Positions 40,861 through 50,272 of a stretch of DNA of 64,000 bases are shown here, piece after piece. The DNA comes from Microbacterium ureisolvens. Its GTDB lineage: Bacteria; Actinomycetota; Actinomycetes; Actinomycetales; Microbacteriaceae. Positions within the stretch are counted from its first letter, which is position 1. Each line of letters opens with the position of its first letter. Below the pieces are notes generated by a model, which saw nothing but the letters and a program-made list of their open reading frames with translations, was not told where the DNA came from and did not search any database. The position numbers and the translations under genes are program-made. Where the stretch lies: contig NZ_JAEUAX010000004.1 of assembly GCF_019511645.1 (NCBI RefSeq), positions 1 through 64,000 of the forward strand. Reading direction: 5' to 3'.

Positions 40861-41733
40861 CTACGCGAGGGTGACCTCGCCCGTATAGACGAGGGTCGCG
40901 GGGCCTGACAGCAGAACGTGCCGCTCGCCGTCGACCTCGGGCATCCGTACGCCCAGCGTGCCGCCCGGGACCTCGACGACCCAGTGATCCGGTGCCGCGG
41001 GTCCGGCCCAATGCCGCACCGCCAGCGCCGCCGCCGCGACACCGGTGCCGCAGCTGAGCGTCTCGCCGACTCCGCGCTCGAACACCCGCATGCGGATCGA
41101 GCCGACGCCGTCGTGCACGAGCGGGTCGCTGGGAACCACGAACTCGACGTTCGCGCCATGGGGCGGCTCGGGCTGCAGCAGCGGCTGCGCCGCCAGGTCG
41201 AGCCCCTCGAGCTCCGCGTCGTCGGGCAGCGCCACCACGACATGCGGGTTTCCCACGTCGATGCCCACGCCGGGTCGCGGTGCGCCCCCGCCGCGGGTGC
41301 GGACGAGCACTCCGGATTCGTCGACGACGAACGGACCGAGGTCGACCTCATAGCCGCGGTCGCTGCGGGTGACCGTCTTGATGCCCGCGCGGGTGCCGAC
41401 CTTGAGGGGCGTGCCGTCCAGATCCGCCCAGCCGACATCGACGAGGTAGCGCACGAAGACCCGCACGCCGTTGCCGCACATCTCTGCCTTCGAACCGTCG
41501 GCGTTGCGGTAGTCCATGAACCATTCGGCTCCGGAAGCTGCCGCCTCGGCGCCCTCGTCGATCGCGCTCGCGCGCACCACGCGCAGGATGCCGTCGCCGC
41601 CGATCCCGAAGCGCCGGTCGCACAGCACCGCGACCTGGTCGTCACTGAGGTCGAGCACGCCGTCGGGGTCGGGGACGATCACGAAGTCGTTGCCGGTGCC
41701 GTGGCCCTTGGTGAACGCGATCGTCTGCGGCAT
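40861..41733 (-). CDS. dapF: Diaminopimelate epimerase
   Basis: The 290-residue cofactor-free epimerase makes meso-DAP for lysine and cell wall. The two catalytic cysteines are visible in [11 protein letters not shown] and [13 protein letters not shown]. It begins with [12 protein letters not shown], typical of the actinobacterial form. ATG 41733 lies 6 nt after a TAGACT box. dapA and dapB of the same pathway are further right in the window. Confidence 0.96.
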   Translation of the reverse strand: MPQTIAFTKGHGTGNDFVIVPDPDGVLDLSDDQVAVLCDRRFGIGGDGILRVVRASAIDEGAEAAASGAEWFMDYRNADGSKAEMCGNGVRVFVRYLVDVGWADLDGTPLKVGTRAGIKTVTRSDRGYEVDLGPFVVDESGVLVRTRGGGAPRPGVGIDVGNPHVVVALPDDAELEGLDLAAQPLLQPEPPHGANVEFVVPSDPLVHDGVGSIRMRVFERGVGETLSCGTGVAAAALAVRHWAGPAAPDHWVVEVPGGTLGVRMPEVDGERHVLLSGPATLVYTGEVTLA

Positions 41734-41739
41734 CGCACC

Positions 41740-41745
41740 AGTCTA
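41740..41745 (-). promoter_or_regulatory. -10 box of leaderless dapF promoter
   Basis: The minus strand reads TAGACT, then 6 nt, then the ATG of dapF. Confidence 0.55.
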
Positions 41746-41851
41746 CGGGCGTGATCGGGGGCGCCGGCCTGGCCCGACCCAGCATGCGGCGACGCGTCAC
41801 ACTCCGCTGCGTGCCGGTGTCTTATGAGTGAGAGCTACATGAGGAGGCGGC

Positions 41852-43480
41852 GTGCACGGCAGCGCGATCGAGACGGATCGGCACCAGGCGAAGACAGTGC
41901 GGCGGCGTTCGGCGACCGATCGGCTCGCCGAACGGATGGCGCGGACCCGCGTGTTCGGCCATCGCATCGATGAGGTCTGGGCCGGACTGCGGCGACGTCG
42001 CGCCGCGAGCCACTGGACGAGCCTGTTCGGAGTGGTGTCGGCCGCTGCGCTCGTCGTGGTGACTGTGACAGGCGTGCTGCTCATGTTCTTCTACACGCCC
42101 TCGGGCGAGCCCACGACATACGGCGGCTCCTATGCGCCGCTTCACGGCGTCGAGGTCTCGCAGGCGTTCGCATCGACGATGCGCGTGACGTTCGACGTGC
42201 CCGGCGGGCAGCTGCTGCGGCAGTCGCACCACTGGGCGGGGCTGCTGCTTCCCGCGTCCATCGTCGTGCAGCTGATGACGACCTTCTTCACCGGCGGATT
42301 CCGGCGGCCGCGCCGCGCCATGTGGGTGCTGCTGCTGCTCGCGTTCATCACCGTGCTCGCGACGGGCTGGAGCGGCTACGCCCTGCCCGACGACATGCTC
42401 TCCGGAACGGGGCTGCGCATCGTCGAGGGCATCATGCTCGGGATCCCGGTCGTCGGCACCGCGCTCAAGACGGTCCTCTTCGGCGGACCGTTCCCGGGCC
42501 GCATCATCGAGAACCTCTATCCGCTTCACACCGTGGTCTTCCCCGTGGCACTCCTGCTGTTCGTCGCCCTGCGCGGCGTCGCGCTGTCGCGGCATGGGGT
42601 CGCTCGGTTCCCGGGAGGCCACGGCGCGGCGCACGACGGACTGCCGCTCATCCCCACCGCAGCCGCCCGCTCAGGAGGACTGTTCCTCGTCGTGACGGCT
42701 CTGCTCGTGATGATCGGCGCCACCGTGACGGTGAGCCCGATCTGGCTCCACGGTCCCGCAGACCCGGGGTCCGCGGGCGCCGGCAGCCAGCCCGACTGGT
42801 ACACCGGCTTCCTGGACGGCGCCCTGCGACTGGTGCCGCCCGGGTGGGAGATCCAGTGGCTCGGCCGCACATGGACACTCGCGATCCTGGCACCCCTGGC
42901 CGTCGTCGGCGCCTTCTTCGTCGTCGTCGCGCTCTACCCGTTCCTCGAGGCATGGGTGATCGACGACCGCGGCGAGCACGACGTCCTCGATCGGCCGCGG
43001 GTCGCGCCCACCCGCACCGGGATCGGCGTGGCCGGCCTGGTGTTCGCGGGCGTGCTGTGGGCCGCAGGCGGCGCCGATGTCATCGCAGGGGTCTTCAGCG
43101 TGAGCCTCGAGCAGGTGATCCTGTCGTTGCAGTGCGCCCTCGTCGTCGGGCCGTTCATCGCCTTCTCCGTCGCGCGCCGCGTGTGCCTGGGCCTGCAGCG
43201 CAAGGACCGTGAGCTTCTGGACCACGGCTACGAGACGGGCCGCATCGTGCGCCTGCCCGGCGGTGAGTACATCGACGTGCGCCACACCCTCGACGACACG
43301 GAGCGGATGCGCATCGCGGTGCCGCCCCCGCCGCCGCCTCCCGATCTCGGCCCGGACCGGCGCGGCACGCGCAGCGTCGCCCGGCGTCTACGTGCCCGCC
43401 TATGGGCGCTGTACGCGCAGGACCGCGTCGCCGCCGAGCCGCTCGCGGACCGCGCGCAACTTCCCGTCAGTCGGCGATGA
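41852..43480 (+). CDS. Orphan QcrB-like cytochrome b lacking both heme bH ligands
   Basis: The 542-residue protein aligns along its length with actinobacterial QcrB: GVLLMFFYTPS, LLRQSHHWAG, GYALPDDMLSGTG, GSQPDWY (PEWY-type Qo motif), and the QcrB tail LQRKDRELLDHGYETG. Eight or nine transmembrane helices are expected. Canonical helix B has His-x13-His; here His126 is kept but position 140 is Gln. Canonical helix D has His-x14-His; here His226 is kept but position 241 is Arg. So the bL pair (126, 226) remains and the bH pair is lost. No qcrA, qcrC or cta genes lie nearby. GTG 41852 has GAGGAGGCGG upstream. The C-terminus has a poly-Pro stretch. Confidence 0.85.
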   Translation: MHGSAIETDRHQAKTVRRRSATDRLAERMARTRVFGHRIDEVWAGLRRRRAASHWTSLFGVVSAAALVVVTVTGVLLMFFYTPSGEPTTYGGSYAPLHGVEVSQAFASTMRVTFDVPGGQLLRQSHHWAGLLLPASIVVQLMTTFFTGGFRRPRRAMWVLLLLAFITVLATGWSGYALPDDMLSGTGLRIVEGIMLGIPVVGTALKTVLFGGPFPGRIIENLYPLHTVVFPVALLLFVALRGVALSRHGVARFPGGHGAAHDGLPLIPTAAARSGGLFLVVTALLVMIGATVTVSPIWLHGPADPGSAGAGSQPDWYTGFLDGALRLVPPGWEIQWLGRTWTLAILAPLAVVGAFFVVVALYPFLEAWVIDDRGEHDVLDRPRVAPTRTGIGVAGLVFAGVLWAAGGADVIAGVFSVSLEQVILSLQCALVVGPFIAFSVARRVCLGLQRKDRELLDHGYETGRIVRLPGGEYIDVRHTLDDTERMRIAVPPPPPPPDLGPDRRGTRSVARRLRARLWALYAQDRVAAEPLADRAQLPVSRR

Positions 43481-43889
43481 GACGTTTGCCGGTGTTCCAC
43501 GTCTCGAACGGCTCGTAGCCGAGCGCGTCGTAGAACCCCCGGGCGATCCCGTTCTCAGGCCGCACCATCAGCTGCACCTTCGGGCAGCCCATATCGGTGA
43601 GAAGCTCCTCGGCCTGGGCGACGAGTTTTCGCGCGATCCCCTCGCCACGCCGCTCGGGCGCGCTCGCGAGGTAATAGAGCCAGCCGCGGTGGCCGTCGTA
43701 CCCGGCCATCACCGTGCCGACGATCGTCCGGTCGTCGACGGCGACGAGGAACAGCTCAGGCTGAACGGAGAGCTTGCGGCGGATGTCCTGGTAGGGGTTG
43801 TTCCATGGGCGTGTGAGCCCTGTCTGCTGCCACAGCGAGACGACGGCCTCGGTGTCGGGGAGATCGAAGGCCCGGATCGCGATGCTCAT
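43467..43889 (-). CDS. GNAT acetyltransferase, YpeA type
   Basis: The 140-residue GNAT protein resembles Ype[15 protein letters not shown] near residue 27, [21 protein letters not shown], then the acetyl-CoA loop [18 protein letters not shown] and [13 protein letters not shown]. Substrate unknown. ATG 43889 overlaps the miaA stop (ATGA), so it is coupled to miaA. Its 3' end overlaps the convergent cytochrome b gene by 14 nt. Confidence 0.9.
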   Translation of the reverse strand: MSIAIRAFDLPDTEAVVSLWQQTGLTRPWNNPYQDIRRKLSVQPELFLVAVDDRTIVGTVMAGYDGHRGWLYYLASAPERRGEGIARKLVAQAEELLTDMGCPKVQLMVRPENGIARGFYDALGYEPFETWNTGKRLIAD

Positions 43890-44827
43890 GACCACGAGTC
43901 TGCCAGGGCTGCGGCATCCGTTGCGGGATCCACCCAGCGCAGCTCGTCGTAGCGCTTGAACCACGACACCTGGCGTCGGGCGTAGCGGCGCGTCAGCGCC
44001 TGCGTCTCGGCGATCGCCTCGGCTTCGGTCATCTCGCCTGCCAGCTGCGCGAGCGCCTGTGCATAGCCGATCGCGCGGCGAGCCGTGACGCCGCGCTCGA
44101 GACCGCGTTCGCGCAGCCCTCGCACCTCGTCGAGAAGCCCGTCCCGCCACATGGTCTCGACGCGTGCGTCAAGACGGGCGACCAGCTCGGCGCGCGGCAC
44201 CGCGACGCCGACGATGCGCGTGCCGTCGTGCCAGAGCACCGGCTCATCGGGCAGCGTCGCGCCGTGTGTGCGCTCACCGAGCTCGAGCACCTCGAGCGCG
44301 CGCACGATCCGACGGCCGTTGCGCGGATCCACCTTGGCGGCCGTCGCGGGGTCCTGCTCGCGCAGGCGGGCATAGAGGGCTCCGGGCCCGTGCTCCTCGA
44401 GCTCCGCCTCGAGCCGGGCACGCAGCGCCTCGTCCCGCGGCGGGAAGCGGAAGTCGAACAGCACACTCGACACATACAGCCCCGACCCGCCCACCAGCAC
44501 CGCGTCGGCGCCACGACCGTGGATCTCGCCGATAGCGGTGCGCGCAGCATCCTGATACCAGGCGACCGCCGCCTCGTCGGTGACGTCGAGCACGTCGAAG
44601 AGGTGATGACGGATGCCGCGCCTCTCCCCCGCGGGAAGCTTGGCTGTGCCGATATCCATGCCGCGGTACAGCTGCATCGCGTCGGCGTTCACGATCTCGG
44701 CAGGGCGGCCACGGGCCGCCAGGGCTTCGGAGAGATCAAGCGACAGCGCGGTCTTGCCCGTCCCCGTCGCGCCGACGATCGCCCACAGGCGAGGGTTCGC
44801 CGCAGCGTCTTCGGCCGGGGTGCTCAC
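43886..44827 (-). CDS. miaA: tRNA dimethylallyltransferase
   Basis: The 313-residue enzyme adds a prenyl group to A37 of tRNAs reading U-codons. It has the P-loop GATGTGKT (19-26), catalytic Asp in [18 protein letters not shown], and [17 protein letters not shown] near the C-terminus. GTG 44827 lies 7 nt after the miaB stop; upstream starts would overlap miaB. MiaB then thiomethylates the same base, so the order miaB-miaA forms one modification unit. Confidence 0.95.
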   Translation of the reverse strand: MSTPAEDAAANPRLWAIVGATGTGKTALSLDLSEALAARGRPAEIVNADAMQLYRGMDIGTAKLPAGERRGIRHHLFDVLDVTDEAAVAWYQDAARTAIGEIHGRGADAVLVGGSGLYVSSVLFDFRFPPRDEALRARLEAELEEHGPGALYARLREQDPATAAKVDPRNGRRIVRALEVLELGERTHGATLPDEPVLWHDGTRIVGVAVPRAELVARLDARVETMWRDGLLDEVRGLRERGLERGVTARRAIGYAQALAQLAGEMTEAEAIAETQALTRRYARRQVSWFKRYDELRWVDPATDAAALADSWS

Positions 44828-44834
44828 GTAAGGA

Positions 44835-46391
44835 TCAGACGCCGATGCGCAGCGTCGGCAGACCGAGCGAGACGGCGCGCGGCGCGCCCGTCGAGGCATC
44901 CCCCGCGGGTGCCGGGATGCCGCAGGACTCCGCCTGCGAGCGATCCCACGCGTCGCCGGAGCGCGTGCGCCGGATGCGCAGTGGCGCAGCGTCGGTGGAG
45001 TCGGCGAGCAGGTGGAACGGCGCGGCGTGCGTCACGACGACCGATACGACGTCGCCGGGCCGCGGGATCTCGGAGCCCGCCGGGACCTCGAAGTGCACGA
45101 GCCGGTTGTCTTCCGCGCGACCGGTGAGACGGTGGGTCTCGGCGTCCTTCTTGCCCTCGCCGGTCGAGACGAGCACCTGCAGCTCGCGGCCGAGCTGCTT
45201 CTGGTTCTCCTCCAGTGAGATGCGCTCCTGCAGCGCGACGAGGCGTTCGTAGCGCTCCTGCACAACCTCCTTGGGCACCTGGTCGGGCATGGTGGCCGCC
45301 GGCGTGCCCTCGCGGATCGAGTACTGGAACGTGAAGGCGCTCGCGAACCGCGCCTTCTCGACGACCCGCATGGTGTCTTCGAAGTCTTCGTCGGTCTCAC
45401 CGGGGAATCCCACGATGATGTCGGTCGAGATCGCCGCGTCGGGCATCTTCTCGCGGACGCGATCGAGGATGCCGAGGAACTTCTCGCTGCGGTACGACCG
45501 GCGCATCGCCTTGAGGATGCGGTCGCTGCCGGACTGCAGCGGCATGTGGAGCTGCGGCATGACCGCGGGCGTCTCGGCCATCGCGTCGATGACATCGTCG
45601 GTGAACGCGGCCGGGTGCGGGCTCGTGAAGCGGATGCGCTCGAGGCCCTCGATCTCGCCGGCGGCGCGCAGCAGCTTGCCGAAGGCCCGACGGTCGCCGA
45701 ACTCGACGCCGTACGAGTTGACGTTCTGGCCGAGCAGCGTGACCTCCATCGCGCCGTCGTCGACGAGCAGACGGATCTCGTTCAGGATGTCGCCGGGGCG
45801 GCGGTCCTTCTCCTTGCCGCGAAGGCTCGGCACGATGCAGAACGTGCACGTGTTGTTGCAGCCGACCGAGATCGAGACCCAGCCGCTGTAGATGCTGTCG
45901 CGCTTGGTGGGCAGCGTCGAGGGGAAGATCTCGAGAGCCTCGAGGATCTCGAGCTCGGCCTCGCCGTTGTGGCGCGCCCGCTCCAGCAGGCTGGGCAGGG
46001 ACCCCATGTTGTGGGTGCCGAAGACGACGTCGACCCACGGCGCCTTCTGCTGCACGGCGTCCTTGTCCATCTGGGCGAGGCATCCGCCGACGGCGATCTG
46101 CATGCCCTCGTGCTTGTCCTTGCGGGACTTGAGGTGACCGAGCGTGCCGTAGAGCTTGCCGGCCGCGTTGTCGCGCACGGCGCAGGTGTTGATGACGACG
46201 ACGTCCGCCTCTTCGCCCGCCTCGGCGCGGACGTAGCCGGCGCTCTCGAGCGAGCCGGAGAGGCGCTCGGAGTCGTGCACGTTCATCTGGCAGCCGAACG
46301 TGCGCACCTCGTAGGTGCGGGCGCGGCCGTCGACGTCGTGCGCGGCCGCAGACGGCGCGATGAGAGTCGGGGTGGCGGAAGGGGAAGACAT
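44835..46391 (-). CDS. miaB: tRNA-2-methylthio-N6-dimethylallyladenosine synthase
   Basis: The 518-residue radical-SAM methylthiotransferase has the N-terminal UPF0004 domain with cysteines in TFGCQMN, INTCAVR and VGGCLAQ, the radical-SAM triad CNNTCTFC, and a C-terminal TRAM domain. About 55 extra residues rich in Ala, Pro and Arg follow TRAM. ATG 46391 has a TAGAAT box 9 nt upstream. Confidence 0.96.
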   Translation of the reverse strand: MSSPSATPTLIAPSAAAHDVDGRARTYEVRTFGCQMNVHDSERLSGSLESAGYVRAEAGEEADVVVINTCAVRDNAAGKLYGTLGHLKSRKDKHEGMQIAVGGCLAQMDKDAVQQKAPWVDVVFGTHNMGSLPSLLERARHNGEAELEILEALEIFPSTLPTKRDSIYSGWVSISVGCNNTCTFCIVPSLRGKEKDRRPGDILNEIRLLVDDGAMEVTLLGQNVNSYGVEFGDRRAFGKLLRAAGEIEGLERIRFTSPHPAAFTDDVIDAMAETPAVMPQLHMPLQSGSDRILKAMRRSYRSEKFLGILDRVREKMPDAAISTDIIVGFPGETDEDFEDTMRVVEKARFASAFTFQYSIREGTPAATMPDQVPKEVVQERYERLVALQERISLEENQKQLGRELQVLVSTGEGKKDAETHRLTGRAEDNRLVHFEVPAGSEIPRPGDVVSVVVTHAAPFHLLADSTDAAPLRIRRTRSGDAWDRSQAESCGIPAPAGDASTGAPRAVSLGLPTLRIGV

Positions 46392-46400
46392 GATCCCGCC

Positions 46401-46406
46401 ATTCTA
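46401..46406 (-). promoter_or_regulatory. -10 box of miaB-miaA promoter
   Basis: The minus strand reads TAGAAT, then 9 nt, then the ATG of miaB. Spacing is 1-3 nt longer than in the other leaderless cases. Confidence 0.5.
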
Positions 46407-46458
46407 CGAGCCGTCCGCATCCGCGGAGGCTGCGAGCGGATGCTGCGTCCCACGCAGC

Positions 46459-47451
46459 TCAGGAGGCGGTCGGAATCGCCTCGAGCCGTTCCAGTGCGAG
46501 GTCGACGTTGGCGCGCGCATCCTTCTCGTAGCCGACGACCCACTCGCCCTCGTAGCCGCGCATCGTCGGTTCGATGGTGAGGACCAGCGAGAAATACAGG
46601 CGCGACAGCTGCAGGCGGGTCGGCCCGCTCGGCGAGGCGAGCTCGCGGGCGAGCACACCGCCGGCGGTCGCGTCGCCCCACAGCAGGTCGGCGTTCGGCT
46701 CGCCCGTGCCGAACTGGTCGGCGCCCACGAGCTCGTGCAGCGGGTCGCCCCACAGCGTTCGCTCGGTGTCGATGATCCCGACGATGTCGAGGGTTTCGGG
46801 GTCGATGAAGACGTTGCCCTCCCAGAGGTCGGTGTGCACGACGGCGGCGCGCGTGACGGCGTCGAGTGCGTCGGAGTGCCGGGCTACCGCCGCGCGCACC
46901 CGCTCCGCGGGCAGGGGGACCTGCCACCGCTCCGCGTCGGCGAGGACCGCTTCGATCATGAGCACGAAGGCCTCGCGCCAGGTGTGGGCGCCCAGTGCGG
47001 CGTCCGGCGCCGGGTACCCGAACGAGGGCGCCTCGACCCGGTGCAGGCTCGCCATGACGGCGCCGAGGTTGCGTCGCACGACGGCGGTCTGCGTTTCATC
47101 GAGTTCACGGCCGAACCACGACACTCCGGGAAGGTGCTCGGCTACGACCAGATCGGCGTCGAGCAGCTTCCGGCTGAAATCGGTGTGGAGCACGCGGGGC
47201 ACCGGAACGCCGCTGTCTTCCAGCATGCGGTACGTCAGCGCCTCGGTGCCGAGGAGGCCGCGTTCATATGTGAGCAGGCGCGAGGTGTCGGCGCCCACGA
47301 TCTTCGCGACCGCGCGACGTCCGTCATCGAAGTGGAGCCGGAACGCCGTCGCGAACATCCCACCCGACAGCGGTTCGGCGGACGACAGGCGCCCTACGGG
47401 TGCGACGAGGTCGGACAGCTGCGCCTCATCGACGAGGAACTTCGTGAGCAT
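46459..47451 (-). CDS. Aminoglycoside phosphotransferase (APH) family kinase-like protein
   Basis: The 330-residue APH/choline-kinase-fold protein has a glycine-rich ATP loop region (PLSGGMFATAFRL), the Brenner motif VVHTDLWEGNVFID (catalytic Asp, Asn) and the metal site IIDTERTLWGDP. In the family the metal residue is usually Asp; here DTER is a mild variant. It could phosphorylate a sugar, choline or drug; nothing in context gives the substrate. It is a housekeeping-context gene, so I do not call it a resistance gene. Confidence 0.85.
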   Translation of the reverse strand: MLTKFLVDEAQLSDLVAPVGRLSSAEPLSGGMFATAFRLHFDDGRRAVAKIVGADTSRLLTYERGLLGTEALTYRMLEDSGVPVPRVLHTDFSRKLLDADLVVAEHLPGVSWFGRELDETQTAVVRRNLGAVMASLHRVEAPSFGYPAPDAALGAHTWREAFVLMIEAVLADAERWQVPLPAERVRAAVARHSDALDAVTRAAVVHTDLWEGNVFIDPETLDIVGIIDTERTLWGDPLHELVGADQFGTGEPNADLLWGDATAGGVLARELASPSGPTRLQLSRLYFSLVLTIEPTMRGYEGEWVVGYEKDARANVDLALERLEAIPTAS

Positions 47452-47457
47452 CTGCTC

Positions 47458-47463
47458 ACCCTA
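47458..47463 (-). promoter_or_regulatory. -10 box of leaderless promoter for the APH-family gene
   Basis: The minus strand reads TAGGGT, then 6 nt, then the ATG. Confidence 0.5.
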
Positions 47464-47508
47464 GCGGCGGGCGGCACCGCACCTCGGCGTACGCTCGCAC
47501 CCTCAGCG

Positions 47509-48261
47509 TCAGTCGAACCTCACGCGCCCGGAGGGGCGCATCGATTCGTCCAGCGCCTGCCGCGCGGCCCCGAGGGCTGCCGACCCGCCATAGCCGCGGC
47601 GCGCGAGCTGGCCGGCGAGACGGCGCAGCGCGACGTCCCTCTCGAGCCCACGCATGGAGCCCGCCTTGGATCGCGCGAACTCGAGCGCACGCTCGGCGTC
47701 GTCGTGGGGCAGCTCCGCGAGCGCGGCATCGGCGATATCGCGGGGCACGCCCCGCTTCGCGAGGCTCTGCGAGATCGCCTGCCGCCCCTGGCCCTTGCGG
47801 TCGACCCCGGCGTGGACGACCTGCTCCGCAAGCCGTGCGTCGTCGAGATAGCCGCGCTCGAGGAAGGAGTCGAGGATCGCCTCGACCCCCTCGCCGGCGA
47901 GTTCGAACTGGCCGAGATAGGTCTTCGCCTCCGAGACGGAGAGCTGACGGGCGCGCAGCTTCTTCAGCAGGCCGAGCTCAGCTGTGTCGGCAGCGGTGGA
48001 GGAGCCGCCGGCGACCTGCCCTTCACCGCGACGCCCCCCGGGGCGGGCTCGGGCGGTCCGCTCGGTGGACAGATCGATGGGACGGGCATCCCGCGCAGTC
48101 TCGGGACGCTCGGGGATGCGATCCTCGAGCTCTTGGCGGACATCGGCCGCCGTCTTCGGGTAGGTCCGCGCGCCGCGGTTGCCGAAGAGCGATGTCACGG
48201 GGGCGAGGCCGTCGTCATTCTCGGCGTCGGATTCGCCCCCGCTGTCGACGAAGCGGACCAT
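47509..48261 (-). CDS. recX: RecA regulator RecX
   Basis: The 250-residue product has a long disordered N-terminus (about 1-90, acidic then Arg/Gly-rich) and a C-terminal helical RecX domain (about 95-235) with LRARQLSVSEAKTYLG, FLERGYLDDARLAEQVV and RKGQGRQAISQSLAKRGV. RecX inhibits RecA filaments. Its ATG overlaps the recA stop by one base (TGATG), so the two are cotranscribed. The N-terminal extension is longer than in E. coli, as is common in actinobacteria. Confidence 0.93.
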   Translation of the reverse strand: MVRFVDSGGESDAENDDGLAPVTSLFGNRGARTYPKTAADVRQELEDRIPERPETARDARPIDLSTERTARARPGGRRGEGQVAGGSSTAADTAELGLLKKLRARQLSVSEAKTYLGQFELAGEGVEAILDSFLERGYLDDARLAEQVVHAGVDRKGQGRQAISQSLAKRGVPRDIADAALAELPHDDAERALEFARSKAGSMRGLERDVALRRLAGQLARRGYGGSAALGAARQALDESMRPSGRVRFD

Positions 48262-49310
48262 CAGGCCGGGCGGCGCGCCGCCAGCTCGTCCGCCACTTCG
48301 CCTGTGCCCTTGGGCACACCGATGCCGAGCTTCGTCTTGATCTTCGTCTCGATCTCGGCCGCGACATCCGCATTCTTGATGAGGAAGTTGCGGGCGTTCT
48401 CCTTGCCCTGCCCCAGCTGCTCGCCCTCGTAGGTGTACCAGGCGCCGGACTTCTTGACGATGCCGTGCTCGACCCCGAAGTCGATGAGGCTGCCCTCGCG
48501 CGAGATGCCCACGCCGTAGAGGATGTCGAACTCGGCCTGCTTGAACGGCGGCGCCATCTTGTTCTTGACGACCTTGACGCGCGTGCGGTTTCCGACCGCC
48601 TCGGCGCCGTCCTTCAGGGTCTCGATACGACGGATGTCGAGACGCACCGACGCGTAGAACTTGAGCGCCTTACCGCCGGCGGTGGTCTCGGGCGAGCCGA
48701 AGAACACGCCGATCTTCTCGCGGAGCTGGTTGATGAAGATCATCGTGGTGTTCGTCTGGTTGAGACCACCGGTGAGCTTGCGCAACGCCTGCGACATGAG
48801 GCGCGCCTGGAGACCGACGTGGGAGTCGCCCATCTCGCCTTCGATCTCGGCCTTGGGCACGAGCGCCGCGACGGAGTCGATCACGATGAGGTCGATCGCG
48901 CCGGAGCGGACGAGCATGTCGGCGATCTCGAGCGCCTGCTCTCCCGTGTCGGGCTGCGAGACGAGCAGCGCGTCGATGTCGACACCGAGCTTCTGCGCGT
49001 AGTCGGGGTCGAGGGCGTGCTCCGCGTCGATGAACGCCGCGATGCCGCCGGCACGCTGCGCATTGGCGATCGCGTGCAGGGTCAGCGTCGTCTTACCCGA
49101 CGACTCCGGTCCGTAGATCTCGATGATGCGACCACGCGGGAGGCCGCCGATGCCGAGCGCGACATCGAGGGCGATCGAGCCGGTGGGCACCACCTCGACG
49201 GGAGCGCGCTCGTCGCTGCCGAGCCGCATCACCGAACCCTTCCCGAATTGCCGGTCGATCTGGGCGAGGGCCGACTCCAGGGCCTTCTCGCGGTCAACGG
49301 GTGATGGCAT
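48261..49310 (-). CDS. recA: Recombinase RecA
   Basis: The 349-residue RecA has Walker A GPESSGKT (67-74), the Walker B region [13 protein letters not shown], and loops L1/L2 including [13 protein letters not shown]. No intein is present. RecA carries out strand exchange and activates LexA self-cleavage. ATG 49310 has GAGGAG 7 nt upstream. A LexA-box candidate and -10 lie about 190-215 nt upstream, implying a leader of about 178 nt. Confidence 0.98.
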   Translation of the reverse strand: MPSPVDREKALESALAQIDRQFGKGSVMRLGSDERAPVEVVPTGSIALDVALGIGGLPRGRIIEIYGPESSGKTTLTLHAIANAQRAGGIAAFIDAEHALDPDYAQKLGVDIDALLVSQPDTGEQALEIADMLVRSGAIDLIVIDSVAALVPKAEIEGEMGDSHVGLQARLMSQALRKLTGGLNQTNTTMIFINQLREKIGVFFGSPETTAGGKALKFYASVRLDIRRIETLKDGAEAVGNRTRVKVVKNKMAPPFKQAEFDILYGVGISREGSLIDFGVEHGIVKKSGAWYTYEGEQLGQGKENARNFLIKNADVAAEIETKIKTKLGIGVPKGTGEVADELAARRPA

Positions 49311-49494
49311 GACGTGCTCCTCTGTACTCGCGTTCCGTCGCCTGTAGGCTGTCGCGCTCCGCCCCGGTGGGATGGATGCTGCGACAAGGCGTGAGGTGTC
49401 GTTCGACGCTGTTCACGTTAGGGAGGGGCTCCGACATCCGTCTTCGCTCCTTCCCGGTGCGTGGAAAACACGCTCTCGACACCTGCTGTGCAGG

Positions 49495-49524
49495 AGCCTA
49501 CGCGGATCTCGAACACTTCTTCGA
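49495..49524 (-). promoter_or_regulatory. recA promoter with LexA box
   Basis: TCGAACACTTCTTCGA (49509-49524) matches the SOS consensus TCGAAC-N4-GTTCGA at 11 of 12 positions. A -10 TAGGCT on the minus strand (49495-49500) follows it, so LexA would cover the -35 area. A perfect 5-bp hairpin (CCTGC/GCAGG, 49482-49494) falls at the predicted transcription start. The ~178 nt between start site and recA ATG show no convincing gene. Confidence 0.7.
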
Positions 49525-49570
49525 TGACACGCCGGAACCGCGGGCCACCGGGGACGCACGCGCCGGCCAG

Positions 49571-49795
49571 TCAGCGGCGCCGCGGCTCCAGTCGCCCGAC
49601 GCCGTAGCGGCGCTCAGCGGGGACGTCGAGCTCCTCGCACAGCGCGAGCCACACCTCGCGCGGGTCGACACCGGCTTCGATCGCCTCGGCGGCCGTGCGG
49701 CCGCCGACCTTGGACAGGTAGAGATCCGTCACGACGGCGTTCGCGCGCCGCCCGAACTCATCGCTCACCGCACGGTTGAACTCGCTGCGACGCAT
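49571..49795 (-). CDS. DUF3046 family protein
   Basis: The 74-residue protein begins MRRSEFNRAVSDEFG and has the compact helical DUF3046 core ending in VDPREVWLALCEELDVP. It is nearly always found between clgR and recA in actinobacteria. No function is known. ATG 49795 lies 18 nt after the clgR stop, so it is likely cotranscribed with clgR. Confidence 0.88.
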   Translation of the reverse strand: MRRSEFNRAVSDEFGRRANAVVTDLYLSKVGGRTAAEAIEAGVDPREVWLALCEELDVPAERRYGVGRLEPRRR

Positions 49796-49813
49796 AGGGA
49801 GACAGCAGCGCTG

Positions 49814-50122
49814 TCAGCGCAGCGACAGCTCGGCGTCGACCGACGCGACGAGGTCGTCGGGGACGACGTCGGGGAAGGTCTGCAGGCCTTCGAGGACCGA
49901 GATACGGTCGCCGACCTCGCGCATGATGATCGAGATCGGAACGTCGAGCGCCTCCGCCACCGATGCGAGGATCTCGCTCGAGGCCTCTTTCTGACCGCGC
50001 TCCACCTCGCTCAGGTAGCCCAGCGCCACGCTCGCGCGGCTCGCGACCTGCCGGAGGGTACGACCCTTCTGCTGGCGGAAATCACGAAGCACTTCGCCGA
50101 TCTCTTGACGTACCAGGATCAT
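49814..50122 (-). CDS. clgR: ClgR-type XRE transcriptional regulator
   Basis: The 102-residue protein has an HTH_3 domain (about 4-62: IGEVLRDFRQQKGRTLRQVAS, then VALGYLSEVERGQKEASSEIL). ClgR proteins of this size between cinA and recA activate clp protease and DNA-repair genes in actinobacteria and are themselves Clp substrates. The extreme C-terminus here is LSLR rather than Ala-Ala. ATG 50122 has GGAGGGG upstream. Confidence 0.9.
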   Translation of the reverse strand: MILVRQEIGEVLRDFRQQKGRTLRQVASRASVALGYLSEVERGQKEASSEILASVAEALDVPISIIMREVGDRISVLEGLQTFPDVVPDDLVASVDAELSLR

Positions 50123-50157
50123 CAGGGCCCCTCCTCACTTCTGATTCCACCGTCATC

Positions 50158-50182
50158 CGGGTGCCCCACAGTACAGCACCCG
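50158..50182 (-). promoter_or_regulatory. Dyad over candidate clgR promoter
   Basis: A perfect 7-bp inverted repeat, CGGGTGC and GCACCCG, with an 11-bp centre flanks a -10-like TACTGT (minus strand, 50168-50173). It does not fit the published ClgR core CGC-N5-GCG, so the binding protein is uncertain. Confidence 0.4.
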
Positions 50183-50272
50183 ATGATGCCAATCTAATCC
50201 CGGGAACTGGGCAATGGGTGGGAATCTCCGAATGTAACCGAGACGAAACACCATCTGTTCCCGCACGCGTCG

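Noticed and set aside
49294..49482. A 62-codon minus-strand frame in the recA leader
   Set aside because: It overlaps the recA start out of frame, has a GTG with no ribosome site and no recognisable content.
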